9,824 nt of DNA from Dehalococcoidia bacterium (GCA_003563865.1 PWTP01000031.1:1-9824), one strand, 5' to 3'. Counted from the first letter of the stretch, positions 1-6,724 are shown. Notes: generated from the sequence alone by a model not told the origin. Made by a program: numbers and translations.

Positions 1-1
1 G

Positions 2-1768
2 CGGTATTTACCGGAAGCACCGCCGCTTGTATTGATTACTTCTGTTTCAATATTTGTTTTGCTTTTGGCTCTCGGTGCCAGACCGTTAAGAAAAAGCACA
101 GATGCTTTTGTAGACCGGATATTTCACCGTCAAACCTATGACTACCGGCAATCACTGGCTGAATTTTGCCAGAAAATGGGTGGCAATCTTAATCTGGAAG
201 AACTGGCAAGCGAGCTTTTACCCATGATTACCAATGCCATTAACATAACCAGAAGCTACCTCATATTAAGTGACAATAACAACGGCCAATTCAAATCACA
301 ATATGTTTACCCGCCGGATGGAAACGCATCGGAAGAGCCGGTGATTATGTTTGACCCCGATAGCCCGGTTATCAGCTGGCTGGACAAGCATGATGGTCAT
401 TTGAATATTGAAAATATAGACAGGTTGGCTGAATTTAAAGCTTTATGGAAAGATGAAAGAGAGCAGCTGGATAAAACCGGGGTGAGAATGTTTATTCCGG
501 TAAAAAGCCGTGGTAGAATGGTTGCTATTATTGCTCTTGGTAAAAAACAAAATAACCGTCTTTATACCGCTGAGGATATTTATACAGTTGAGGGTATTGC
601 CGGTGAAGTTGGCATTATTTTAGAAAATGCCCAGCTTTATACATATGCAATGATTAAAGCCAACACCGACGAACTTACCGGCCTGTATAACCACCGGCAT
701 TTTCATGAACGGCTGGAGCAGGAGATTGCCAGAGGCTCGCGCTTCGGATCCACTTTTTCGATGATAGTGCTAGATATCGATTTATTCAAGGTTTACAACG
801 ATATTTACGGGCATCTGGCCGGTGATCAGGTGTTGCGCAAGGTGGCTCAATATATTGTATCTTCCATACGCAGTATTGATCTTGCATTACGTTATGGTGG
901 AGAAGAATTTGCAGTAATACTACCTGAAGCTATGCCTGAAGCTGCTTATAAAGTAGCCGAACGCATCCGTAAAACGATTGAAGCAAAAACAAGCTCGAGG
1001 GCGATGCCTTTAACCATCAGCCTGGGTATAGCCAACTGGCCGGGTGATGGAGTAATGCGTGAGGAGATAATCGGCGCAGCTGATGCTGCCATGTTCCGGG
1101 CAAAAAACTTGGGCCGGAACCGCACATGCCTTTATCGGGACAAGGCTGAATTTTCAAAAAATGCGCTGTCAAACGAAACCGGTAGCCATAACCGGTCGAT
1201 CAGTATTATCTATGCCCTGGCTGCAACGGTTGATGCTAAAGACAGTTACACCTATGGTCATTCGCGAAAAGTAAGTGAATATGCAGTTTCTCTGGCTGAA
1301 GAAATAAAACTGCCGGAGAGCCAGATTAATACTATCCGGGCAGCCGGCCTGTTGCATGATATTGGAAAAATTGGAGTACCGGATTCAATTCTAAACAAGA
1401 AAGAAGACCTGACGGTTGCCGAGTGGGGACCGATAAAAACCCACCCTGAAATTGGCTCTGAGATTTTGCAGCATGCAACTGAGCTTTTTGATTGCCTGCC
1501 CCTGATACTGCATCATCATGAACGCTATGATGGTAAAGGTTATCCATCAGGCTTAAAGGGGGCAAGCATTCCGACAGGTGCGCGTATTCTTGCTATTGCT
1601 GATGCTTACGATGCCATAACAACTCCCCGCCCTTACCGTGGCCGAAAGAGTTGGCAAGAGGCCTTGCAGGAACTCACTAAGTGTGCCGGTACCCAGTTTG
1701 ATAGAGAGCTGGTTGAGGTTTTTTGCCGGATTATCAGGCAGCAAAACCCGGGTCAGGCTTCAATTTAA
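2..1768 (+). CDS. GAF-GGDEF-HD-GYP c-di-GMP signalling protein, 5'-truncated by window edge
   Basis: This protein probably both makes (GGDEF) and degrades (HD-GYP) cyclic di-GMP. The frame is open to base 2 and enters in the middle of a hydrophobic helix, so the true start lies outside; a TTG at base 32 is probably internal. Numbering from base 32: end of a membrane segment (about 1-16), then a juxtamembrane stretch with FVDRIFHRQTYDYRQ as found after membrane-sensor regions, a GAF domain (about 52-204), GGDEF (about 208-370) and HD-GYP (about 388-575). GGDEF marks are DELTGLYN at 213, DIDLFKVYND at 248 and GGEEF at 289-293. An RxxD inhibitory site (RSID, 280-283) sits exactly five residues before it. 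HD-GYP marks are H410, H442-D443 in HDIGKIG, H471, H495-H496, GYP at 503-505 and D524. I see no lost key residue in either half. The membrane sensor part is unknown. Domain calls are firm; the net direction of activity cannot be told from sequence. Confidence 0.93.
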   Translation, partial: RYLPEAPPLVLITSVSIFVLLLALGARPLRKSTDAFVDRIFHRQTYDYRQSLAEFCQKMGGNLNLEELASELLPMITNAINITRSYLILSDNNNGQFKSQYVYPPDGNASEEPVIMFDPDSPVISWLDKHDGHLNIENIDRLAEFKALWKDEREQLDKTGVRMFIPVKSRGRMVAIIALGKKQNNRLYTAEDIYTVEGIAGEVGIILENAQLYTYAMIKANTDELTGLYNHRHFHERLEQEIARGSRFGSTFSMIVLDIDLFKVYNDIYGHLAGDQVLRKVAQYIVSSIRSIDLALRYGGEEFAVILPEAMPEAAYKVAERIRKTIEAKTSSRAMPLTISLGIANWPGDGVMREEIIGAADAAMFRAKNLGRNRTCLYRDKAEFSKNALSNETGSHNRSISIIYALAATVDAKDSYTYGHSRKVSEYAVSLAEEIKLPESQINTIRAAGLLHDIGKIGVPDSILNKKEDLTVAEWGPIKTHPEIGSEILQHATELFDCLPLILHHHERYDGKGYPSGLKGASIPTGARILAIADAYDAITTPRPYRGRKSWQEALQELTKCAGTQFDRELVEVFCRIIRQQNPGQASI

Positions 1769-1811
1769 ACACGCTTTGCAGTTGTTGCTGCAACTGGTAA
1801 ATACTATACAA

Positions 1812-2720
1812 TTATTTTGGTGCATAACCTGCTTTTTGTTTAACAAAGAACAAAAATTCCTCAAGCAACCTCAAATTCTCGTGTGGTTCATAATAAACAC
1901 AATAAAAGTCGCGCTTCAGGTTAAAACCTTTGATATTCACCTTTTTTACAGAGCCCAGATCAAGGCTTTTTTGAGCACCGATGCTGGAAACAAAAGCCAT
2001 ACCGCTACCGGCTTCGACGGCTGAAATAACTGCCTGAGTGTTTGAAAGCAACAAGCGGGGTTTAATTATTTGAAAATCAAAACCGGTTTCGTTCATGGCC
2101 TGCTCGAGGCTTTGCCGGGTGCCGGAAGTAATTTCGCGGGAGATGAAATTACAGGCTTTTAATTGCTCAAAATCAACCTCTGTTGCATGTGCCAAAGGAT
2201 GTGAAGGTGAAGTAATAAGCACAATTTCATCCTCGGCAAACCTAAAACTGGTGAGGGCGGCATCTTCCGGGGGTTTTGAACCACAGAAACCAAGCTGGTA
2301 ATCTCCATGTTTGACCTGTTCGATTACAATTACCGAATCCATGACATCTATGCGGGCAGTGGCATCATTATGATGCGATATAAATTCTCCTGCCAGGGGA
2401 GGAACCAGAAACTCTCCCGGGATAGTGCTGGCGGCAATTTTAAGCCGGCCGGTAACGTTTGACCTCAGCCTGCCGAGTTCGTTTACCAGTATCGCATGTT
2501 CAGTATTGACTGAATTTGCAAATTCAAGCAATTTCTGCCCGGCGGCAGTCACTTTGAGTTTCTTCTGGCTGCGGTCGATAAGTATGGAACCCAGGTCTGA
2601 TTCCAGTTTCTGTATCTGGAAAGAAACAGCCGGCTGGCTGATGCACAATTCGCGGGCAACAGCTGAAAAGCTGCCCTTGCGTATCAGTTCGCGGAAAGTA
2701 TTGAGGTAATCGAGGTTCAT
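1812..2720 (-). CDS. LysR-type transcriptional regulator, divergent from transketolase
   Basis: This is a DNA-binding regulator of the LysR family, 302 residues, the usual family length. The winged helix-turn-helix is at about residues 2-60 (GSFSAVARELCISQPAVSFQ, with the SQPAVS recognition helix). A linker helix follows at about 62-88, and a periplasmic-binding-protein-like effector domain runs from about 92 to 298. TIPGEFLVPPL (99-109) and SREITSGTR (194-202) resemble the CysL/CbbR side of the family. A frame 19 codons longer exists, but I chose the ATG at 2718-2720. It is preceded by AGGGGTGA five bases upstream, and its first residues MNLDYLNTF align with normal LysR starts. Divergence from transketolase suggests it controls that gene and itself, as CbbR-type regulators do. 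The CysL-like motifs make a sulfur-related signal equally possible, given the homocysteine operon nearby. The effector is not identifiable. Confidence 0.93.
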   Translation of the reverse strand: MNLDYLNTFRELIRKGSFSAVARELCISQPAVSFQIQKLESDLGSILIDRSQKKLKVTAAGQKLLEFANSVNTEHAILVNELGRLRSNVTGRLKIAASTIPGEFLVPPLAGEFISHHNDATARIDVMDSVIVIEQVKHGDYQLGFCGSKPPEDAALTSFRFAEDEIVLITSPSHPLAHATEVDFEQLKACNFISREITSGTRQSLEQAMNETGFDFQIIKPRLLLSNTQAVISAVEAGSGMAFVSSIGAQKSLDLGSVKKVNIKGFNLKRDFYCVYYEPHENLRLLEEFLFFVKQKAGYAPK

Positions 2721-2722
2721 TT

Positions 2723-2730
2723 TCACCCCT
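2723..2730 (-). promoter_or_regulatory. Shine-Dalgarno site fixing the LysR gene start
   Basis: On the minus strand the sequence reads AGGGGTGA just before the ATG at 2720, with five bases between the GGGG and the start codon. This decides the start in favour of the shorter, 302-residue protein over the upstream ATG at 2777. Confidence 0.75.
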
Positions 2731-2747
2731 GGGAGCGATAAATTTAT

Positions 2748-2777
2748 TTTATACAATTGTAATACTGTAGCGTTCAA
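2748..2777 (-). promoter_or_regulatory. Predicted promoter of the LysR gene
   Basis: Read on the minus strand: a -35 element TTGAAC (2777-2772, 4 of 6 matches to TTGACA), an 18-bp spacer and a -10 element TATAAA (2753-2748, 5 of 6). The transcript would start near 2741, giving a leader of about 21 bases that contains the Shine-Dalgarno site. The -35 lies in the left arm of the 10-bp inverted repeat and the -10 touches the palindrome at 2752-2761, so binding at either would be expected to affect this promoter. Prediction by eye only. Confidence 0.5.
2752..2761. promoter_or_regulatory. Perfect 10-bp palindrome TACAATTGTA, candidate operator
   Basis: TACAATTGTA is a perfect palindrome. It overlaps the last two bases of the predicted LysR -10 element (2748-2753) and sits about 32 bp upstream of the LysR start codon. 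LysR proteins bind short dyads in such divergent regions and usually repress themselves, so this is a plausible autoregulatory half of the binding region. A 10-bp AT-rich palindrome can also arise by chance. Confidence 0.35.
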
Positions 2778-2857
2778 ATCATCAAGTATTTTTATTCTGG
2801 TATAATTTATTCATCCCGCCTCAGGGCACCATAAACAAAAACCAGCTATGATTTGAA
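2773..2857. repeat. 10-bp inverted repeat spanning the LysR/transketolase intergenic region
   Basis: TTCAAATCAT at 2773-2782 is repeated as its exact reverse complement, ATGATTTGAA, at 2848-2857. The arms are 75 bp apart centre to centre, close to seven helical turns. Each arm contains the TTGAA core of a predicted -35 element: TTGAAC for LysR on the minus strand and TTGAAT for transketolase on the plus strand. The region is thus symmetric, with one copy of ATGATTTGAA pointing toward each gene. It may be a pair of regulator sites that can loop, or simply two promoters with similar -35 surroundings. Confidence 0.6.
2798..2806 (+). promoter_or_regulatory. Extended -10 element, possible distal transketolase promoter
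   Basis: TGGTATAAT is a perfect -10 hexamer (2801-2806) preceded by the TGn extension. There is no good -35 at normal spacing, which an extended -10 can tolerate. Transcription would begin near 2813 and leave a leader of about 80 bases with no Shine-Dalgarno site close to the transketolase ATG. It is an alternative to, or acts together with, the proximal promoter at 2853-2880, which shares the TGGTATA core. Confidence 0.4.
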
Positions 2858-2880
2858 TTAGGTATCCAGAGTGGTATAGA
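2853..2880 (+). promoter_or_regulatory. Predicted proximal transketolase promoter (leaderless arrangement)
   Basis: A -35 element TTGAAT (2853-2858), a 16-bp spacer and TGG-TATAGA (extended -10, hexamer 2875-2880) end only 12 bases before the ATG at 2893. Transcription starting about seven bases after the -10 would give a leader of about five bases. This fits the absence of any Shine-Dalgarno sequence before transketolase. The -35 overlaps the right arm of the inverted repeat (2848-2857), the position where a LysR protein would act. Confidence 0.45.
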
Positions 2881-2892
2881 ATTTTTAACACT

Positions 2893-4896
2893 ATGAGTAT
2901 CGAAAAATTATGTATTAACACTCTGCGGTTTTTATCTATTGATGCTGTTGAGAAGGCCAAATCCGGGCATCCCGGAGCACCCATGGGGATGGCTGCTTTT
3001 GCATATGTGTTATGGCAAGAACACCTGAAGCATAACCCGGATGATCCTTCCTGGATAGACCGGGACCGTTTTATTCTCTCGGCCGGGCATGCATCGGCCT
3101 TACTGTATTCCCTGTTGCATGTTTATGGTTATCCGGTAACGCTTGACGAGATTAAACGCTTCAGGCAGCTTGGCAGCATAACTCCGGGGCATCCCGAGCG
3201 TGATGAACTATCAGGAATTGAAACCACTACCGGCCCACTGGGGCAAGGCCTGGCTAATGCAGTAGGTATGGCTATGGCTGAACGGTGGCTGGCCGGCCAT
3301 TATAATCAGCCCGGGTTTGATATTATCGATCACTTTACCTATGTGGTTGCCTCTGATGGAGATATGATGGAGGGAGTAGCATCCGAGGCCTGTTCGCTTG
3401 CCGGGACATTGGGTTTAGGCAGGCTGATTTGCCTGTATGACGATAATAATATAAGCATTGAAGGTTCTACCGACCTTGCTTTTACCGAAAACGTACCTGA
3501 AAGATTCAGGGCTTACGGCTGGCAGGTTATCGGGCCTATTGATGGCTTGAATACCAGGGAAGTTGATGCCGCTTTACGGCAGGCCAGGCAGGAAACCGGC
3601 AAACCCAGCCTGATTGTATGCTCAACATTAATCGGATATGGAAGCCCGAACAAGGCCGGGACCGCTTCAGCCCATGGTGAGCCACTTGGCCAGGAAGAAA
3701 CCAGGCTCACGCGGGAAAAACTGGGCTGGCAATATGAACCATTCACTGTTCCTGACGAGGCCTTAGATCACTTTCATAAGGCTAAAGCCAGTGGCACCAA
3801 AGCCCAGCAACAATGGAAAACCGTGTTTAAAGAGTACTCCGGTATTTACCCGCAGTTAGCTAAAGAATTTGTTGCCGGCATGAAAGGTGAACTGCCGGAG
3901 AATTGGGACAAAGAACTAGGCCTGCTGCCACCATTGCCCGAAAAGCCGATGGCTACACGTGAATCATCCGGAATTGCACTTAATGCCCTTGCTAAATGTA
4001 TAAATTACCTGGTTGGTGGCTCCGGTGACCTGGCACCTTCCAACAAAACTATTTTGAAAGACAAAGGCCATTACAGTGCTAAAGACCAAACCGGCCACAA
4101 TCTGCATTTTGGTGTGCGTGAGCATGCCATGGGTGCTATTGCTGCCGGCTTGAGCCTGCATGGCGGAATTATTCCTTACGTGGCCACTTTTCTTATATTT
4201 TATGATTATATGCGCCCGGCAGTAAGGCTGGCCGCCATGATGGGCATACGGGTTATTTACATTTTTACACATGATTCAATCGGCCTTGGCGAGGATGGCC
4301 CTACCCATCAACCGGTAGAACAGCTAATGGGGTTGAGGCTGGTTCCCAACCTGGTTACCATCCGGCCGGCCGATTATGCCGAGACTCTGGAAGCCTGGAA
4401 AATTGCTGTTAGGCGTAATGAAGGCCCGACCGCTCTGGTGCTTACCCGCCAGAAGGTATCATCGCTTGACAAGCAGAAAACCGGTAAAGACGGAAGGGAG
4501 GTTTCCAGGGGTGCTTATATCCTTCGGGAATCAGACCCCGACCCCGAATTGATATTAATAGCCAGCGGGTCTGAAGTCCATATAGCTGCCTCTGCTGCTA
4601 AGAGCCTAAAAGAGCAAGGGATTAAAGTAAGGGTTGTATCCATGCCCTCGTGGGAGCTTTTCGAATGCCAGGATGCGAAATACCGCAATCTGGTATTGCC
4701 GCCGGAAATAACTGCCCGTATATCGGTTGAAGCCGGCCGCAACCTTGGCTGGCAAAAGTATACCGGTGATAAAGGCATTGCCATTGGAGTTGATGGTTTT
4801 GGTGTTTCAGCGCCCTGGGAAGACGCCTATAAACATATGGGGCTTACAGCTGAAAATGTGGTAGTTAACGCCTTGAGGCTTCTGGGCAGGGCTTAA
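2893..4896 (+). CDS. tkt: Transketolase
   Basis: A thiamine diphosphate enzyme of the cytoplasm that moves two-carbon units between sugar phosphates in the non-oxidative pentose phosphate pathway. At 667 residues it has the normal full bacterial length. The N-terminal cofactor-binding domain (about 1-330) has SGHPGAPMG (24-32), H66, GPLGQG (114-119), SDGDMMEG (154-161) with D155 as the metal ligand, N185 and H261. The middle pyrimidine domain (about 350-520) has the catalytic glutamate E410 in FGVREHAMG, then FYDYMRPAVRLAA and H460 and H472 in HDSIGLGEDGPTHQP. The C-terminal domain runs from about 540 to 660. The start MSIEKLCINTLRFLSIDAV matches typical transketolase starts, although no Shine-Dalgarno site precedes it. 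It is transcribed away from the LysR gene and ends tail to tail with the epimerase gene, overlapping it by 4 bp. No disruption is seen. Confidence 0.98.
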   Translation: MSIEKLCINTLRFLSIDAVEKAKSGHPGAPMGMAAFAYVLWQEHLKHNPDDPSWIDRDRFILSAGHASALLYSLLHVYGYPVTLDEIKRFRQLGSITPGHPERDELSGIETTTGPLGQGLANAVGMAMAERWLAGHYNQPGFDIIDHFTYVVASDGDMMEGVASEACSLAGTLGLGRLICLYDDNNISIEGSTDLAFTENVPERFRAYGWQVIGPIDGLNTREVDAALRQARQETGKPSLIVCSTLIGYGSPNKAGTASAHGEPLGQEETRLTREKLGWQYEPFTVPDEALDHFHKAKASGTKAQQQWKTVFKEYSGIYPQLAKEFVAGMKGELPENWDKELGLLPPLPEKPMATRESSGIALNALAKCINYLVGGSGDLAPSNKTILKDKGHYSAKDQTGHNLHFGVREHAMGAIAAGLSLHGGIIPYVATFLIFYDYMRPAVRLAAMMGIRVIYIFTHDSIGLGEDGPTHQPVEQLMGLRLVPNLVTIRPADYAETLEAWKIAVRRNEGPTALVLTRQKVSSLDKQKTGKDGREVSRGAYILRESDPDPELILIASGSEVHIAASAAKSLKEQGIKVRVVSMPSWELFECQDAKYRNLVLPPEITARISVEAGRNLGWQKYTGDKGIAIGVDGFGVSAPWEDAYKHMGLTAENVVVNALRLLGRA

Positions 4897-5537
4897 GCAT
4901 TAGCCAGCCTTACCAGGTTATGATAGCTTTTTACCGGGTTCTTACTTAAAAATATTGCACTGCCAACACAGATATAGTCCAGGCCGCTGGCAGCTATCAG
5001 CGAGATGTTATTTTCTTTTACCCCTCCATCAATGCCGAGTTCTATTTGCGGATTTTTATTTTTAAATTCCATAATTTTATCAAGAACTTCTGGAATAAAC
5101 GGAGCACCGTAATAACCGGGATTTACCGACATAAATAAAACACTGTCTAAAACGCCAAGTAATGGTTTTAACAAATCGGGCCGGGTTTCAGGATTCAGAG
5201 CTATGCCGGCTTTGGCGCCCAGTGTATGCAATGACTGTATAATTTGGCGGTGGTTATCAGTTGCCTCATAGTGAAAGATGATCCTTTTTGCACCGGCTTT
5301 AACCAGGTTTTCAATTTCACGCTCAGGGTTGTTAACCATAATATGGGCTTCCCAGCCTATATCCGGCCGAATGATTTTAAGAGCTTCTGAATTGATGCTT
5401 AGTGACGGCACAAATAACCCGTCCATCAGATCTATTTGTACCCGGTTGGTAAATGTTTTAGCCTGCTTGAGCATAGACTTGAGTTTTGAAAGGTCTTCGG
5501 TAAGAACAGCGGGTACAATTTTTATGTTACGGCTCAT
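4893..5537 (-). CDS. rpe: Ribulose-phosphate 3-epimerase, divergent active site
   Basis: A TIM-barrel enzyme expected to interconvert ribulose 5-phosphate and xylulose 5-phosphate, supplying substrate to the neighbouring transketolase. At 214 residues it has normal length. Family marks are IDLMDGLFVPS (35-45, D36 catalytic), H65 in AHIMV, FHYEA (88-92), MSVNPG (136-141), GIDGG (168-172, D170 catalytic) and VGSAIF (191-196). Departures from the textbook enzyme are clear. Residue 34, before ID, is Gln where the metal-binding His is usual. PAVL (9-12) replaces PSIL. YYGAPF replaces the usual FGGQ-F phosphate-side loop. I recall similar Gln-type epimerases in some other anaerobic or uncultured lineages, so this may be a natural subgroup. 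No Shine-Dalgarno site precedes the ATG. UPF0280 ends only 32 bp upstream, so it may be both operon-borne and served by its own promoter. Confidence 0.88.
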   Translation of the reverse strand: MSRNIKIVPAVLTEDLSKLKSMLKQAKTFTNRVQIDLMDGLFVPSLSINSEALKIIRPDIGWEAHIMVNNPEREIENLVKAGAKRIIFHYEATDNHRQIIQSLHTLGAKAGIALNPETRPDLLKPLLGVLDSVLFMSVNPGYYGAPFIPEVLDKIMEFKNKNPQIELGIDGGVKENNISLIAASGLDYICVGSAIFLSKNPVKSYHNLVRLANA

Positions 5538-5547
5538 GATGTTTGAA

Positions 5548-5577
5548 ATTATAGGTAAACCCCCGCGTTCTAATCAA
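5548..5577 (-). promoter_or_regulatory. Predicted epimerase promoter (leaderless arrangement)
   Basis: On the minus strand: -35 TTGATT (5577-5572, 4 of 6), an 18-bp spacer and a perfect -10 TATAAT (5553-5548). Only ten bases separate the -10 from the ATG at 5537, so the mRNA would begin about four bases before, or at, the start codon. The -35 overlaps the end of the UPF0280 gene. Confidence 0.5.
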
Positions 5578-6295
5578 GTTTGCATACCTCAATGTCTCCC
5601 CATAAACCCAGTCTATCGTCTTTGATAATTAAGCCTCCGGAGATTTGGCCGATGGTTTTAATAAACTCAATCCCGGCGTCGATATCATTTACAGTAATAA
5701 TCCGGTTACCCAGGGCAGTTGCAGCAGCATCAGCCAATATAGTTGAAGGGCTTATTACCACCGCTGCATCAGCAGTACCATAACTCAAGGAATGGCCTAC
5801 CGTGCCGGAAGAAGTGCAGATGCCCAGAGGAGTAGATTCCGGTTTAATGTTGATGCCGATGTTTCCCGATAAGGGAGATTTGCCGGCAAATATCGCAACA
5901 GTGCGCGGGCGGCCGGTTTTTAAGAAGATGTCTCCACCGTTTTCAATTATTATTTCGTTACAGCGTTTTAAAAGGTGGTTTCCGGCAAACTGGGCAATTG
6001 CTCCGGCAACCGCTGCCATGGGGCCGACTCCGGCTTTGATAGAGGCTGAAATCATGAGTTTAACAATATCGGGCGCTTTGTCATCCGGTGCAACCGGCTT
6101 TAGAGAAATGGCAAATTCAGGGCGGCTGCCAACATAATCATTCAGGTGTTGCCGCAATTTTTTTACTATAAAACCGGCTTCGGTTTCAAGGGGGGCATCG
6201 GCCAGAATTAAAAGGTCGGTCTGGCCGTCGGTTACCTGAAAACGGTGAAGCCCTTCACCTGTAACCCAGTTACGGTAATCGCGGGATTGCTGCAT
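5570..6295 (-). CDS. UPF0280/COG2122 family protein (ApbE-related), linked to homocysteine/sulfur assimilation
   Basis: A 241-residue cytoplasmic protein of the UPF0280 (COG2122) family, distantly related to the flavin transferase ApbE. Family marks are AGVGPMAAVAGAIAQ (88-102), EIIIENGGDIFLK (114-126), SSGTVGHSLSYGTADAAV (162-179) and ADAAATALGN (188-197). No signal peptide or membrane segment is seen. In methanogens COG2122 proteins are tied genetically to COG1900 and NIL-ferredoxin in sulfide incorporation into amino acids; the exact reaction is not settled to my knowledge. Here it is the third gene of that set. Its ATG follows the NIL-ferredoxin stop without a gap (TAA directly before ATG), and no Shine-Dalgarno site is seen, so it is probably translated by coupling. 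Cysteines are C112, C160 and C238. The family assignment is confident; the function is inferred from context. Confidence 0.88.
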   Translation of the reverse strand: MQQSRDYRNWVTGEGLHRFQVTDGQTDLLILADAPLETEAGFIVKKLRQHLNDYVGSRPEFAISLKPVAPDDKAPDIVKLMISASIKAGVGPMAAVAGAIAQFAGNHLLKRCNEIIIENGGDIFLKTGRPRTVAIFAGKSPLSGNIGINIKPESTPLGICTSSGTVGHSLSYGTADAAVVISPSTILADAAATALGNRIITVNDIDAGIEFIKTIGQISGGLIIKDDRLGLWGDIEVCKLD

Positions 6296-6706
6296 TTAAA
6301 AATGAAGTTCCATAGCTCTCGGGGGGCAGGCTTTCAAGCATACACCACAGGCTATGCATTTGGTGTGGTTGAAATGGATCTTGCGGTTGGGCGGCTCAAT
6401 TTCAAAGGCTTCGGTCGGGCAAACAGTCACACAGGCTCCGCAGTGAGTGCATTTATCTTCATTCCTTACCACGCTCTGGCTGAGAGCTTCAATATGAATG
6501 CCGGCCCTGGTAAGAAAGCGGATTCCCTGGTCATAAGCTTCCTGCTCGCCGGTTAGCTCAAGTACGATAAAACCTTCTGAATCGGGAATAATAGACGCTT
6601 TGAGAATGTTAAATTGAAGATCAAAATCTTTGGCCAGCCGGCAGGCGATGGCCTCTTCTACCAGGCGGGCAGGGAAGTGAAGAACAATTTTCTTTGATAC
6701 TTTCAA
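6296..6706 (-). CDS. NIL-domain ferredoxin with two [4Fe-4S] clusters
   Basis: A 136-residue electron-transfer or sulfur-transfer partner protein. The NIL domain, a small ACT-like fold also found at the end of methionine transporter ATPases, covers about residues 4-77. The ferredoxin part has two complete C-x2-C-x2-C-x3-C-P motifs: C86, C89, C92, C96 and C117, C120, C123, C127, which should bind two [4Fe-4S] clusters. The start codon is TTG at 6706. No in-frame ATG exists before the last few codons, and a GGGG stretch (6717-6714 on the minus strand) lies seven bases upstream as a modest ribosome site. COG1900 ends 18 bp upstream and UPF0280 begins immediately at its stop. In Methanosarcina the homologous pair MA1821-MA1822 (COG1900 plus NIL-ferredoxin) is needed for homocysteine formation from aspartate semialdehyde; the same role is inferred here. 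Confidence 0.93.
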   Translation of the reverse strand: MKVSKKIVLHFPARLVEEAIACRLAKDFDLQFNILKASIIPDSEGFIVLELTGEQEAYDQGIRFLTRAGIHIEALSQSVVRNEDKCTHCGACVTVCPTEAFEIEPPNRKIHFNHTKCIACGVCLKACPPRAMELHF

Positions 6707-6724
6707 AATACTACCCCAGTTAAA

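Noticed and set aside
32..34. TTG at 32 as the real start of the c-di-GMP gene
   Set aside because: The frame is open to the window edge, the codon falls inside a hydrophobic segment, and no ribosome site precedes it; the gene is better read as truncated.
1776..1796. Hairpin between the c-di-GMP gene and the LysR gene (CAGTTG / CAACTG, or TTGCAG / CTGCAA)
   Set aside because: Only six base pairs in either of two competing folds and no T run after it, so it does not support a terminator call.
2721..2777. Longer LysR protein starting at an ATG at 2777
   Set aside because: The added 19 residues do not resemble a LysR N-terminus, they would cover the predicted promoter, and the inner ATG has a good Shine-Dalgarno site.
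3964..4272. 102-codon minus-strand frame inside transketolase, and similar minus-strand frames inside the c-di-GMP gene
   Set aside because: All overlap conserved catalytic domains on the other strand and show no recognisable protein features.
5802..6137. 111-codon plus-strand frame inside UPF0280 and a 103-codon one across UPF0280/NIL-ferredoxin (6245-6556)
   Set aside because: They are antisense to confidently assigned genes with intact motifs, and no promoter or Shine-Dalgarno site supports them.
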